Shown in pieces: positions 8,223-17,976 of a stretch of 30,602 nucleotides of DNA (position 1 is its first letter; the number at the start of each line of letters is the position of its first letter). The translations under genes and the position numbers were made by a program. This DNA is from Pseudomonadota bacterium (GTDB lineage: Bacteria; Pseudomonadota; Alphaproteobacteria; Caulobacterales; Aquidulcibacteraceae): the NCBI GenBank assembly GCA_023410295.1, contig JAEYPY010000127.1, positions 1 through 30,602 on the forward strand. Direction: 5' to 3'. The notes under the pieces were generated by a model that was not told where the DNA came from, searched no databases, and saw nothing but the letters and a program-made list of their open reading frames with translations.

Positions 8223-8684
8223 ATGAACGCAAACGCGCTGCGCACCTGGGGCATCGCTGCGAGCGCGGCGGTGATGACCGGCGCCATGGTGCTGGCCATG
8301 CAGCCGGCGCCGCAAGCCGTCGCACGCGCGGAGTCGGCGCAAACATTCGCGCAAGCGGAGAACGCGGCAGAGCCGCTCGCCTTCGTGGTGCGCTTCCAGG
8401 GCGGCGGCCCGATTGCGCGCGCGCAGGCCAACGCCGCACGCGGGCGCACCAGCGCGGCGCAAGCGCAGATCGAAGCGCAGCTGCGCCGCCAAACCGATCT
8501 CCGCGGCCTCTGCTTCGATCGCTTCACCACGGGCGCGGCGGAAGTGGTGCTGCGCACCTGCGCGGCGATTGTTCCCAGCGAGCGCGAACGCGTGCAGCAA
8601 TCCTGGCTTGAGCGCTTGCGGGCGATGCGTGGGGTTGAGTATGCCGACGTCAACGCAACGGCGACGCGAGAACGCGCCGGCTAG
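8223..8684 (+). CDS. Small secreted protein resembling a free-standing subtilase propeptide (I9-like)
   Basis: 153 residues from the ATG at 8223. The longer upstream frame overlaps the subtilase gene, and the inner start gives a signal peptide (hydrophobic 9-26, cut near AVARA-ES). The mature part has a predicted strand-helix-strand-strand-helix-strand order: LAFVVRF (52-58), Ala/Gln-rich helix (77-91), LCFDRF (96-101), AAEVVLRTC (106-113), helix (119-135) and GVEYADVNA (137-145). That order and the closing motif match the ferredoxin-like I9 fold of subtilisin propeptides. Cys97 and Cys113 could form a disulfide. Position behind the subtilase suggests an inhibitor or folding chaperone for it. 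This rests on pattern reading alone. The RBS is weak. Confidence 0.6.
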   Translation: MNANALRTWGIAASAAVMTGAMVLAMQPAPQAVARAESAQTFAQAENAAEPLAFVVRFQGGGPIARAQANAARGRTSAAQAQIEAQLRRQTDLRGLCFDRFTTGAAEVVLRTCAAIVPSERERVQQSWLERLRAMRGVEYADVNATATRERAG

Positions 8685-8696
8685 GAGATGAATCTA

Positions 8697-9596
8697 ATGG
8701 ACAGCGGCGCGCCCGTTTCGATCGGCGGTTACGAAGAACGCATCGTCGCCACCATCGATGGCCTGCCGATCTATGCGCGCGATTATCCGCCGCTCGCGCC
8801 GGTCACCGGGCTGCCGGTGATTTGCCTGCATGGCCTTACTCGCAACTCGGCGGACTTCGAGATCGTCGCGCCGCGCATCGCCGCGCTCGGCCGGCGTGTC
8901 ATCGCGCCCGACATGCGCGGGCGCGGCAAGAGCGCCAACGATCCCGATCCCGCGCACTATGTGCCCGCCGTCTATGCGCAAGACGTGCTGAAGCTGATGG
9001 ATGCGTTGGAGATTCCGAAAGCGGTGTTCATCGGCACTTCGATGGGTGGCCTCATCATGATGGTGCTGGCCGCGCTCGCGCCGGACCGCATCGCCGCCTC
9101 GGTGCTGAACGATGTTGGCCCGAAGCTGTCGTCGCGCGGTTTGGCGCGCATCGGCACTTATGTGGGCCGCTCGCAGCCGGCTGACTCATGGGAAGCGGCG
9201 GCCGAAGCGGTGCGCGCGGTCAACAGCACGGCCTATCCCGAGCGCATCGACGATGCCGAGTTCTGGCTCGCTTTCGCGCGCCGCACCTATCGCCAGAACG
9301 AGAGCGGCCAGTTCGAAACCAATTACGATCCGCACATCGCGCTCGCCTTCGTCGATTTCGACGAAGACGCCCCGCCGCCTGATTTAGGTCCGCTCTTCAA
9401 AGCGCTCGCCGCGAAACCCGTGCTCTCGGTGCGCGGCGCGATCTCCGACATCCTCGAAGACGAGGGCGTCGCCCACATGCGCGAGCTCAACCCCGCTCTC
9501 GAAAGCGTCAGCGTCGAAAACATCGGCCACGCGCCGATGCTGGATGAACCCGAAGCCTGGGACGCCGTGCTGGATTTTCTGGCGAAGGTGGAGTGA
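8697..9596 (+). CDS. Alpha/beta hydrolase
   Basis: 299 residues. Two in-frame ATGs exist (8688 and 8697). AGGAG overlaps the stop of the preceding gene and sits directly against 8688 but 9 bases before 8697, so 8697 is preferred. The product shows CLHGLTRNSADF with the oxyanion region at 43-54, the nucleophile elbow GTSMGG with Ser115, an acid at Asp251 (SDIL) and His278 in NIGHAP, a complete triad in the usual order. PDMRGRGKS at 71-79 is the common strand-4 motif. The family includes esterases, epoxide hydrolases and C-C hydrolases. The substrate cannot be deduced. It may be translated in series with the small secreted protein but looks cytoplasmic. Confidence 0.88.
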   Translation: MDSGAPVSIGGYEERIVATIDGLPIYARDYPPLAPVTGLPVICLHGLTRNSADFEIVAPRIAALGRRVIAPDMRGRGKSANDPDPAHYVPAVYAQDVLKLMDALEIPKAVFIGTSMGGLIMMVLAALAPDRIAASVLNDVGPKLSSRGLARIGTYVGRSQPADSWEAAAEAVRAVNSTAYPERIDDAEFWLAFARRTYRQNESGQFETNYDPHIALAFVDFDEDAPPPDLGPLFKALAAKPVLSVRGAISDILEDEGVAHMRELNPALESVSVENIGHAPMLDEPEAWDAVLDFLAKVE

Positions 9597-9605
9597 GGGG
9601 GCGCG

Positions 9606-10010
9606 CTATTTTATGCGGCGCTTCCGGATACGACGTCCGCCGGGGCCCAGAAACTGATCTGTGGAACATCGACCATTCTGATCTTCAACAGTTACAGTGA
9701 AATGCCAGCCGTACACCCTGTCGACCGCGAATCGTGCCTTGAGTGTCTTGAAGGCCGACATTTCCGCGCCGTGGTGCTCACATAGTTTTCCGAGTGCCTC
9801 ACGATATCGAAGAATGGCATCTGCTAAGGATGGTGAAGGTGTGCCGCCTTCCGTGGCGCCGCTTAAAAAATCGACGACGATGTAGCCGTCTGGCGAGTTC
9901 GATGCTTCGCCAAAAATGTCGGTCTGGATGAGTCCGATGGGCAAGCCCAGCCCGCAAGCAAGCGAGTCCGCGATGTTGTGCCCTATCGATTTCAGTTCGC
10001 CAAACTTCAT
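9606..10010 (-). CDS. Hypothetical protein, 134 aa
   Basis: I do not recognise this protein. It starts with MKFGELKSIGHNIADSLACG, has a middle part IVVDFLSGATEGG, and ends in a basic tail RRIRKRRIK. No signal peptide or membrane segment is seen. The coding sequence is visibly less GC-rich in wobble positions than its neighbours (runs such as acatagttttccgagtgcc), which may point to later arrival. GGCGG precedes the ATG. It lies 17 bases downstream of the alcohol dehydrogenase gene on the same strand, so it may be its operon partner, and converges with the alpha/beta hydrolase gene. Confidence 0.65.
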   Translation of the reverse strand: MKFGELKSIGHNIADSLACGLGLPIGLIQTDIFGEASNSPDGYIVVDFLSGATEGGTPSPSLADAILRYREALGKLCEHHGAEMSAFKTLKARFAVDRVYGWHFTVTVEDQNGRCSTDQFLGPGGRRIRKRRIK

Positions 10011-10027
10011 CCGCCATCGCCGTTCGA

Positions 10028-11158
10028 CTAAAGCGCCCGCTTAAACAGCTCCGCGTACTTCTCCGCATCGAACGGAATCGCGTTGCTCAGCGTGGCGAGA
10101 TCGCTCACCGCGTAGGCGATCGCGCCGTCGCCGTGCTCTTGCTTCACGCCCATAGCTGAAAGCGACGGCGGCAGGCCGATGCGGGCATTCAAGTCAGCGA
10201 TGTAGCGCGCCAAATCCGCATCCGCGGACAAATTCAGCGCCCGCCGCAGCCGCGCGAACTTTTCCTGCGCCGCGCCGGCTTCGGCGATCATCGCCAGCGA
10301 ATGCGGCAGGATCACCGCGTTGAGCGTGCCGTGATGCAGCTTCAAATCGTGGATGCGTCCGAGCGCGTGCGAAAGCCCGTGCACGGCGCCGAGGCCCTTG
10401 GCGAACGCCAGCGCGCCTTCGAACGAGCCCATCATCATGTGCCAGCGCGCGTCCCGGTCCGCGCCGTCCTTCACCGCGCGCTCGAGCCACGTGGCGACGC
10501 GCTCGGCGCCGTCGAGCCCAATCGCTTCGGCTGGCGGATGCACCACCGGCGTCAGCACCGCTTCGATGCAATGCGTCATCGCATCCATGCCGGTCGCGGC
10601 CGTCAAAAGCGGCGGCAGGCCCAGCGTCAGCTCCGGATCGCACACAGCGGCGACAGGCACCAGGAACGGCGAGACGAATGTCTCCTTCATGCCGTTGTCG
10701 AGAATGACAACTGCGCCCGGCGACACTTCGCTGCCCGTGCCAGCCGTGGTCGGCACGGCGATCAGCGGCGGAATCTTGGTGATGAACTTCATGCCGCGTT
10801 TGGAGCCGCCTAGGCGCTCGAACGGACCTTCATGCGTGACCATGAGGCCGAGCGCTTTGGCCAGATCCATCGAAGAGCCGCCGCCGAAAGCGATGATGCC
10901 GTCCGCGCCCGATGCGCGGTAAGCCTCCGCCGCCGCAGCGGAGGCGCGCTCAGTCGGATTGGCGGGGGTATCGGTGAAGACGCCCGCCGGCGCCTCGCTC
11001 AGCGCCGCGAGCAGGCGATCGAGCAGGCCGTTGGCCTTCAGCCCCGGATCGGTGACGACAAAAGGCCGCGCCACCCCATGCGCCTTCAGCACCTTCGGCA
11101 ATTGCGCCAAGGCGCCGAAATCGAACGTGCACTGCGTGAGATAATTCATCTGGGCCAT
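10028..11158 (-). CDS. Iron-containing alcohol dehydrogenase
   Basis: 376 residues of the group III (Fe-ADH) family, which oxidises alcohols or reduces aldehydes with NAD(P). The start at 11158 has GGAG 7 bases upstream; longer frames lack support. GGGSSMD at 92-98 is the dinucleotide-binding loop, and PTTAGTGSEVS at 136-146 is family-typical. Metal ligands are Asp192 and His196 (MDAMTHCIEA), His260 (VHGLSH) and His276 (LHHGTLNA). Compared with FucO, the spacing between the last two ligands is two residues longer. The substrate is not evident. The gene is divergent from the ABC ATPase gene, and a 9-bp inverted repeat covers its RBS. Confidence 0.9.
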   Translation of the reverse strand: MAQMNYLTQCTFDFGALAQLPKVLKAHGVARPFVVTDPGLKANGLLDRLLAALSEAPAGVFTDTPANPTERASAAAAEAYRASGADGIIAFGGGSSMDLAKALGLMVTHEGPFERLGGSKRGMKFITKIPPLIAVPTTAGTGSEVSPGAVVILDNGMKETFVSPFLVPVAAVCDPELTLGLPPLLTAATGMDAMTHCIEAVLTPVVHPPAEAIGLDGAERVATWLERAVKDGADRDARWHMMMGSFEGALAFAKGLGAVHGLSHALGRIHDLKLHHGTLNAVILPHSLAMIAEAGAAQEKFARLRRALNLSADADLARYIADLNARIGLPPSLSAMGVKQEHGDGAIAYAVSDLATLSNAIPFDAEKYAELFKRAL

Positions 11159-11167
11159 GGGTCGCGC

Positions 11168-11201
11168 TCCGTTGCGAGCTTTGTCCCACACGCGCAACGG
11201 A
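11168..11201. promoter_or_regulatory. Inverted repeat in the divergent adh/ABC ATPase gap
   Basis: TCCGTTGCG (11168-11176) and CGCAACGGA (11193-11201) are perfect 9-base inverted copies 16 bases apart. They could be a repressor operator for the 93-base divergent region. In the adh mRNA they could form a hairpin that buries the GGAG of the adh ribosome binding site. Confidence 0.5.
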
Positions 11202-11251
11202 ACCGCCACTGCCGATGGACATCCGCGGCGCCGTGGCTAGTCTCCGCGCCC

Positions 11252-13068
<1,817 letters not shown>

Positions 13069-13072
<4 letters not shown>

Positions 13073-13518
13073 TGCCGTAGCAATTCCTGCAGCCGCTCGC
13101 GCAGCTTCGGGGGCTCTTCGTCGAGCAGATCTTTCGGCGTCTCGGCGCGCACGCGCTGTCGCACGCCATCGGGCAGTTCGCCGCGTAGAATGCCGAGCGC
13201 CTTGGGCGGCGCGGCGATGACGAGGTGATCGAACTGGTTCTGTTTGGCCGCGTCGCCGATCGTCTTGGCCACCTTTTTCAGAAAGTTCTGCTCTTCCTGC
13301 TCATGCAACGTCAGGCCGCGGTCGATGGTGTGGCGACCGGCGCCGGCGTGATTGTCGTTGCGCGGCGGCCGATCCTGCGGCTCATAAAGTTCATCAGGCC
13401 CGATCTCCATGGTGAGATCGTCGCGCGCTTGCAGCGGCGCGCCGCGGCGTTGTTCGACCAATACCTTGGCGCGGCGCCCGTCAGCCAACAGGAACCACGT
13501 GGAACCGTCTTGAAGCAT
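13069..13518 (-). CDS. Host_attach family protein (baeRF-like)
   Basis: 149 residues. WFLLADGRRAKVLVEQ at the N-terminus, the acidic linker, ERxF-type helix EEQNFLKKVAKTIGDAAKQNQFDHLVIAAPPKALGILR and the end RVRAETPKDLLDEEPPKLRERL match the Host_attach family (Pfam PF10116). The name comes from an Agrobacterium attachment study. The fold is related to the eRF1 middle domain, and a ribosome or RNA-related role has been suggested. GGAGGAGGAC stands just before the ATG on the minus strand. Its stop overlaps the stop end of the ABC ATPase gene by 4 bases, tail to tail. Function in this organism is unknown. Confidence 0.8.
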
Positions 13519-13572
13519 GGAAGTCCTCCTCCGCTGCCAACGCTGCGGCTAGGGGCCCGTTCCCGTTCGTGT

Positions 13573-14775
13573 TCAGAGCCTGCGCGCGGCAAACCCACCA
13601 GCGCTCAGCGCAGCGATGATCTGCTGCGTGTGCGCCATGTCGCGCGTCTCGATCTCGATGTCGAATTCGACACCTTTGACCGGTGCATCCAGCGTCATGC
13701 GGTGATGCGCGACTTGCAGAATGTTGCCGCCGAGATCGCCGATGATGCGCGCGACGGACGAGAGAATGCCAGGCCGATCGTCGCCGATGAAGCGCAGGAT
13801 CGAGATCCGCCCTTCGCGCACCATCGAACGCTCCAATACGGACGCCAAGAGGCGTGTATCGATGTTGCCCCCGCTCAGCACGAGCCCGCACTTACGGCCG
13901 GCGAACTTTTCCGGCGCCGCTAGCAAGGCCGCGAGCGAAGCCGCGCCCGCGCCTTCGGCCACTGTTTTCTCCGCGCTCACATAGAGCGCGATCGCCTGCT
14001 CGAAAGATGGCTCATCGACCAGGATGATGTCGTCGATGAAACCGTTAGCGATGCCGAACGGCAATTCGCCGATCTGCTTGACGGCGATGCCTTCGGCGAT
14101 GGTCTGCCCGCCCGCGCTCACATTGGTGCCGCGCCGGCGCGCCGTGAAAGAGGGGTACATCGCCGCCTCAACGCCGACGATGCGGATGTCCGGCCGCAGC
14201 GTCTTGGCCGCGACGCCCATGCCGGCGATGAGCCCGCCGCCGCCGATTGGCACGATCAGCGTGTCGATCTCCGACGCGTCCGCCAGCATTTCCAGCGCCG
14301 CCGTGCCCTGGCCGGCGATGACGCCATAATCGTTGAACGGATGCACGAACACGAGATTGCGCTCGTCGCGGAGCTGCATGGCGTGGGCGAAGGCGTCGTC
14401 ATAAGTCTCGCCCTCGAGCACGATCGAAGCGCCGCGCGCGCGCGTCTGCTCCACCTTCACGTTCGGCGTGCCCTTGGGCATGACGATGGTCGTCGGCACG
14501 CCAAGTTCGCGCGCATGATGCGCCACCGCCTGGGCGTGATTGCCGGCCGATGCTGCGATCACACCGCGCTTCTTCTCATCGTTGGTGAGCTGCAACAGCC
14601 GGTTAAGCGCGCCGCGCTCCTTGAAGGCGCCGGTCTCGTGCTGGTTCTCGTACTTCACCCAGACGTCCGCGCCCGTCGCTTGCGACAGCGTACGCGAATG
14701 GTGCGTCGGCGTGTGCTCAAGGCGGCCCTTGATACGCGCTGCGGCGGCTTCGATGTCGGCAAAGGTGACGGTCAT
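13573..14775 (-). CDS. ilvA: Threonine ammonia-lyase with C-terminal ACT domain
   Basis: 400 residues, the length of the short form with one ACT domain. This fold-II PLP enzyme converts threonine to 2-oxobutyrate and ammonia, feeding isoleucine synthesis. PLP Lys52 lies in TGAFKERGALN, SAGNHAQAVA at 76-85 is the substrate loop, and GGGGL at 178-182 binds the phosphate. From about residue 325 an ACT domain follows (ILRFIGDDRPGILSSVARIIGDLGG), a site of allosteric control by amino acids in related enzymes. The ATG at 14775 lacks a strong RBS. The GNAT gene upstream ends 44 bases before it on the same strand. A catabolic (TdcB-like) role cannot be excluded. Confidence 0.9.
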   Translation of the reverse strand: MTVTFADIEAAAARIKGRLEHTPTHHSRTLSQATGADVWVKYENQHETGAFKERGALNRLLQLTNDEKKRGVIAASAGNHAQAVAHHARELGVPTTIVMPKGTPNVKVEQTRARGASIVLEGETYDDAFAHAMQLRDERNLVFVHPFNDYGVIAGQGTAALEMLADASEIDTLIVPIGGGGLIAGMGVAAKTLRPDIRIVGVEAAMYPSFTARRRGTNVSAGGQTIAEGIAVKQIGELPFGIANGFIDDIILVDEPSFEQAIALYVSAEKTVAEGAGAASLAALLAAPEKFAGRKCGLVLSGGNIDTRLLASVLERSMVREGRISILRFIGDDRPGILSSVARIIGDLGGNILQVAHHRMTLDAPVKGVEFDIEIETRDMAHTQQIIAALSAGGFAARRL

Positions 14776-14819
14776 GAGTGCGGCGCGACCCTATCCGCGC
14801 GCACGCGCCGGTTCAACGC

Positions 14820-15881
14820 TCAAGCGGCGAGGGCGCGGATGAGATCGAGCCGGCGCATGGCTTTGCCGGGCAGCGCGGCCAGGCGCGGATGCGGCAGCCG
14901 CTCGATGCCGGCGCGGACCGAATACGCTGTCCGCCGCACCACGCCAGAAACCGAAGCGCCGGCGACGACGCCATAGGAGAGCATGCGCTGCGTGGTCGAG
15001 AGCTGGCGCTTGTACTGGTAATCGCCGGGGCCGAAATCGACTTCTGCGAGCCCGTGCTCGCCCGCCCAGCCAATCGCGCGCCGCGCCAGCTGCACGCCCG
15101 GCGAATAGCGGTCATAGGCGCTATCATGAGCGACGATCCAGAAATGCAGCACACTGGCGCTGCGCAAGCAGAAGGCGCCGGCGATCAGTTTGCCGTCGAG
15201 CGATAGAGTAAAGAGCGCGCCGCCGAAATGCGGGCCGCGTATCTCGAAACATTGATCCAGCGTTTGCCGTACCCAGGGCTGGGCCCAGATGCGCGGCTGA
15301 CGCGAGCGCGCCAGCTGGTGGTTCTTCCAGGCCAGCAGCGTCTCGAAATCGGCGCGCTCTGCCGAGCAGGCGCGGAACTCCAGATGACCGCATTCACGCT
15401 CCAGCTTGCGCGCTTTCTTGTCCGTCTGGCGCACGAACTCACTGCGCCGCGCTTTCAGAGCCGCTTCGTATAGCTCGCGCCCGCCGTGCGTTTCGGCAAT
15501 CCAGGATCCTTCCTCGCCCCCGGCGGCGAGCGGCGTCGCGCCCGTCGGCACGTGCGTGAGATCGATGCGGCCGACCTTCAGCGCCGCACACAGTTCAGCG
15601 GGATCAACGATCAGATCGCGGCCTGCAACGACAGCCTGATAGTCCGCGATCGGCGCGCCCATGCCCATGGCCGCATAGCGCGAGAGGCGCTGCGCACTGA
15701 AGAAGCCTTCGCCGCCATTAAGGATGCAGACGCGCGCATCCGCCCGCACAGCACCGATCAGCTGCGCCCAATCGGGCGTCAGATAAGGGCTCGCCAACGC
15801 CGGTTCGCCGGCCTGCAGGCCGCGCCAATGCGCCAGCTCGGCCTCACCGAGCTCCTTGGGATGTACCGTTTCGATACGCAC
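14820..15881 (-). CDS. BcsL/CelD-like GNAT-fold acyltransferase
   Basis: 353 residues if translation begins at GTG 15881. The frame upstream of it overlaps the trypsin-like gene and has shadow-like composition, and AAAGGA lies 13 bases before the GTG, so the start is uncertain. The C-terminal half has the Acetyltransf_6/BcsL pattern: RQTDKKARKLERE, LLAWKNHQLARS, a GNAT core GALFTLSLDGKLIAGAFCLRS and the motif VDFGPGDYQYKRQLS. Members of this group are placed near polysaccharide or cellulose genes and may acylate surface sugars. No such genes are here. The protein is soluble without a signal peptide and lies 47 bases behind the trypsin-like gene. Confidence 0.78.
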   Translation of the reverse strand: MRIETVHPKELGEAELAHWRGLQAGEPALASPYLTPDWAQLIGAVRADARVCILNGGEGFFSAQRLSRYAAMGMGAPIADYQAVVAGRDLIVDPAELCAALKVGRIDLTHVPTGATPLAAGGEEGSWIAETHGGRELYEAALKARRSEFVRQTDKKARKLERECGHLEFRACSAERADFETLLAWKNHQLARSRQPRIWAQPWVRQTLDQCFEIRGPHFGGALFTLSLDGKLIAGAFCLRSASVLHFWIVAHDSAYDRYSPGVQLARRAIGWAGEHGLAEVDFGPGDYQYKRQLSTTQRMLSYGVVAGASVSGVVRRTAYSVRAGIERLPHPRLAALPGKAMRRLDLIRALAA

Positions 15882-15928
15882 GAGTTCGCTGTCGTCCTTT
15901 CGCCAAGGACGGGAGCAAGCTTCACGCC

Positions 15929-17197
15929 TTACTTGGGCTTCGCGCCACCGCTGGCGCCAAAGCGCGTCCCGGTGCGTCCGGCGACGAAGGCCGCCACTTC
16001 CGGCTGGAACGAGGCCGCGCTCACCGCGATGTAGATGAACGGCCCGTTCGGATTGGAGCGGAAATTGGAATCGACGCCGATCACGTCGAAGCCTTCGCCG
16101 TTGCGCACCAGGAACGCCGAACCGGAATCGCCGCGCGTCGTATCGCACTCATGCGCGAAGGTGTGGTCGGGGTAAGTTTGCACCATGTGGCAGCCGATAT
16201 TGGCCGACAGCGTGTCGCCGGTGTCCCACGAATAGCCGGCCTGATAGAGATCGGCCGCGCGCGCCGCCTGCAGGCCTTGCCCGGTCAGATTGCGCACGCC
16301 GGCATAGCCGAGCCGATCGCCCAAGGGCTGATCGATGCGGATCAGAGCCCAGTCGAGGCCATCGATCTCGTCAGTGGTGTTGAAGCGGCGATAATTGAAA
16401 CGCGGGCTGACGAGATAGGCCACCGCGCGCGCTTCGATGGCGCCGGATTCGGTCACGAACGTGCCGCCGCTGGTGACGCCGTTGTCGGTGTGAATGCAGT
16501 GCGCCGCGGTGACGATCACGTCGCGCCCGATCAGCGTCGCGGTGCAAGCTTCGTCCTGCGCATTGGTGAAGCGGCCCATGTAGCGCCACGGCGCCTGCTG
16601 CGCGTTGACGCGCACGCGGTCGTCGCGGCCAAAATAGTGATCGCTGATCAGAAGCGGCCGTTGGCGCCCGCCGCAATCGCTGCGATCGGTGCGCGCATCG
16701 CACGAGCCGTTGCCACGGCCCGGCTCTTCGCACACGCCATTGAACGAGGTGCGGCAGCTGTCGTTCTGATTGCGCATCCAGGCGACATCGCCGCAATCTG
16801 TACGATCGGAGCCTTGCACGCATGCGCCGGTTCCGAAGTTCGGCTCATCGCACTCGCCGTCGCGCGCGTATTGGCAGCTATCGTCTTCGCGATTCTCGCG
16901 GATGCGGCGGCAATCGGAATAATCGGTGCCCTGCGTACAGGCGCCGGTGCCGATATCTGGATCGTCGCACTCGTTGTCGTTGGCCCAGCGGCAGCTGTCA
17001 TTGCCCGCGCCTGGCGCTCGCGCGCCGGGCTTGGTCGGCGCGGTTTGCTTATCGACCGCGACTATGCGCTCGGGCGCGCTCGCGCCGGTGATGCTGGCGG
17101 AAGGGCGGGGAACACCGGTCTCATCCGGCCCCGCGTGCACCGCGATGCTGACCAGAACTGACGCGGCGATCGTCGCCGCTGCTGCCGCCATGCGCAT
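15929..17197 (-). CDS. Trypsin-like (S1) serine protease with three four-cysteine repeats
   Basis: 422 residues. The ATG at 17197 has GGAG 7 bases upstream (GGGAGAGACTTGATG). A signal peptide covers about residues 1-22. Then come three repeats of exactly C-x7-C-x9-C-x8-C, with cysteines at 69/77/87/96, 108/116/126/135 and 148/156/166/175; each reads SC...(E/V)C(D/E)(D/E)P..G.G.C..(G/R)(T/S)D..DC. The S1 domain follows with His233 in TAAHC, Asp282 in DWALIRID and Ser358 in RGDSGSAF. The repeats resemble calcium-binding LDL-A-like modules in their acidic DC ends, but I cannot assign them to a named domain. It is probably secreted or periplasmic; the target is unknown. Confidence 0.88.
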   Translation of the reverse strand: MRMAAAAATIAASVLVSIAVHAGPDETGVPRPSASITGASAPERIVAVDKQTAPTKPGARAPGAGNDSCRWANDNECDDPDIGTGACTQGTDYSDCRRIRENREDDSCQYARDGECDEPNFGTGACVQGSDRTDCGDVAWMRNQNDSCRTSFNGVCEEPGRGNGSCDARTDRSDCGGRQRPLLISDHYFGRDDRVRVNAQQAPWRYMGRFTNAQDEACTATLIGRDVIVTAAHCIHTDNGVTSGGTFVTESGAIEARAVAYLVSPRFNYRRFNTTDEIDGLDWALIRIDQPLGDRLGYAGVRNLTGQGLQAARAADLYQAGYSWDTGDTLSANIGCHMVQTYPDHTFAHECDTTRGDSGSAFLVRNGEGFDVIGVDSNFRSNPNGPFIYIAVSAASFQPEVAAFVAGRTGTRFGASGGAKPK

Positions 17198-17304
17198 CAA
17201 GTCTCTCCCACCCCTCGGGCGGCGAACCTACCGTGCGTCGCAGCGGTGGGGAAGCGGCGCTAGCGGCGCTTGATCTTGCCCCGCGGCTCTGAAACAAGCC
17301 GCCC

Positions 17305-17976
17305 ATGCCCACGCCCGTGCTGCATATCGGCAACAAGAACTACTCGTCCTGGTCGATGCGCCCATGGCTGGCGCTGAAATGGGGCGGCATACCGTTCGAG
17401 GAGCACATCATTCCGCTGGGCGGGGAGGGCTACGGCCGCTCGCAAATCAAGGAAGTGCGCGCGGTCTCGCCCAGCGGGCGGGTGCCGGCGCTGCATATCG
17501 GCGACACCATCGTCTACGAAAGCCTCGCCATCTGCGAATGGGCGGCCGAACAGACGCCCTCGCTCTGGCCTGCTGATCCGCTGGTGCGGGCCGAAGCCCG
17601 CGCCGTCGCCTGCGAAATGCACGCAGGGTTTTTCGCCATCCGTCGCGACATGTCCTGCAACGTCCGCCGCCGACTTGAGACGCAGCCGGACTGGCCTGAA
17701 GATACGCGCGAAGATTTGCAGCGGCTCTATGCGCTCTGGGGCGGCCTACGCGCACGCTTCGGCGGCGATGGCGAGTTCCTGTTCGGCCCCCGCTCCATCG
17801 CCGACGCCATGTTCGCGCCGGTAGCCACGCGCCTCAGGACCTATAAAGTCGATGCGCCGGACGTCGCCATCGCCTATTGCGGCGCCATTTTCGCCGACCC
17901 TGTCTTTCAGGAATGGGAACGCGCGGCCATCGCCGAACCTTGGACCATCGAACAAACGGAAGCGCTCTACCGATGA
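17305..17976 (+). CDS. Glutathione S-transferase family protein
   Basis: 223 residues. The N-terminal thioredoxin-like domain has YSSWSMRPWLALK (13-25, with the conserved active-site Ser/Tyr region), the cis-Pro segment SGRVPAL (57-63) and the glutathione-binding ESLAICEW (73-80). A helical C-terminal domain follows, with SIADAMFAPVATRL as the N-capping motif. It resembles the YfcF-like bacterial GST group. It should conjugate or reduce substrates with glutathione in the cytoplasm; the substrate is unknown. Its TGA overlaps the ATG of the FKBP gene (ATGA), suggesting translational coupling. It is divergent from the trypsin-like gene. The RBS is weak. Confidence 0.9.
   Translation: MPTPVLHIGNKNYSSWSMRPWLALKWGGIPFEEHIIPLGGEGYGRSQIKEVRAVSPSGRVPALHIGDTIVYESLAICEWAAEQTPSLWPADPLVRAEARAVACEMHAGFFAIRRDMSCNVRRRLETQPDWPEDTREDLQRLYALWGGLRARFGGDGEFLFGPRSIADAMFAPVATRLRTYKVDAPDVAIAYCGAIFADPVFQEWERAAIAEPWTIEQTEALYR

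Noticed and set aside
10832..11251. In-frame upstream extension of the ABC ATPase gene by 140 residues.
   Set aside because: It is antisense to the alcohol dehydrogenase coding region, is Arg-rich as shadow frames are, and the ABC domain begins right at the inner ATG.
15882..16148. N-terminal extension of the BcsL-like GNAT protein.
   Set aside because: It overlaps the trypsin-like gene in another frame on the same strand and has Arg-rich shadow composition.
17257..17275. Tandem AGCGGCGCT copies upstream of the GST gene.
   Set aside because: Only two short copies in GC-rich DNA; no operator symmetry or spacing that would support a function.
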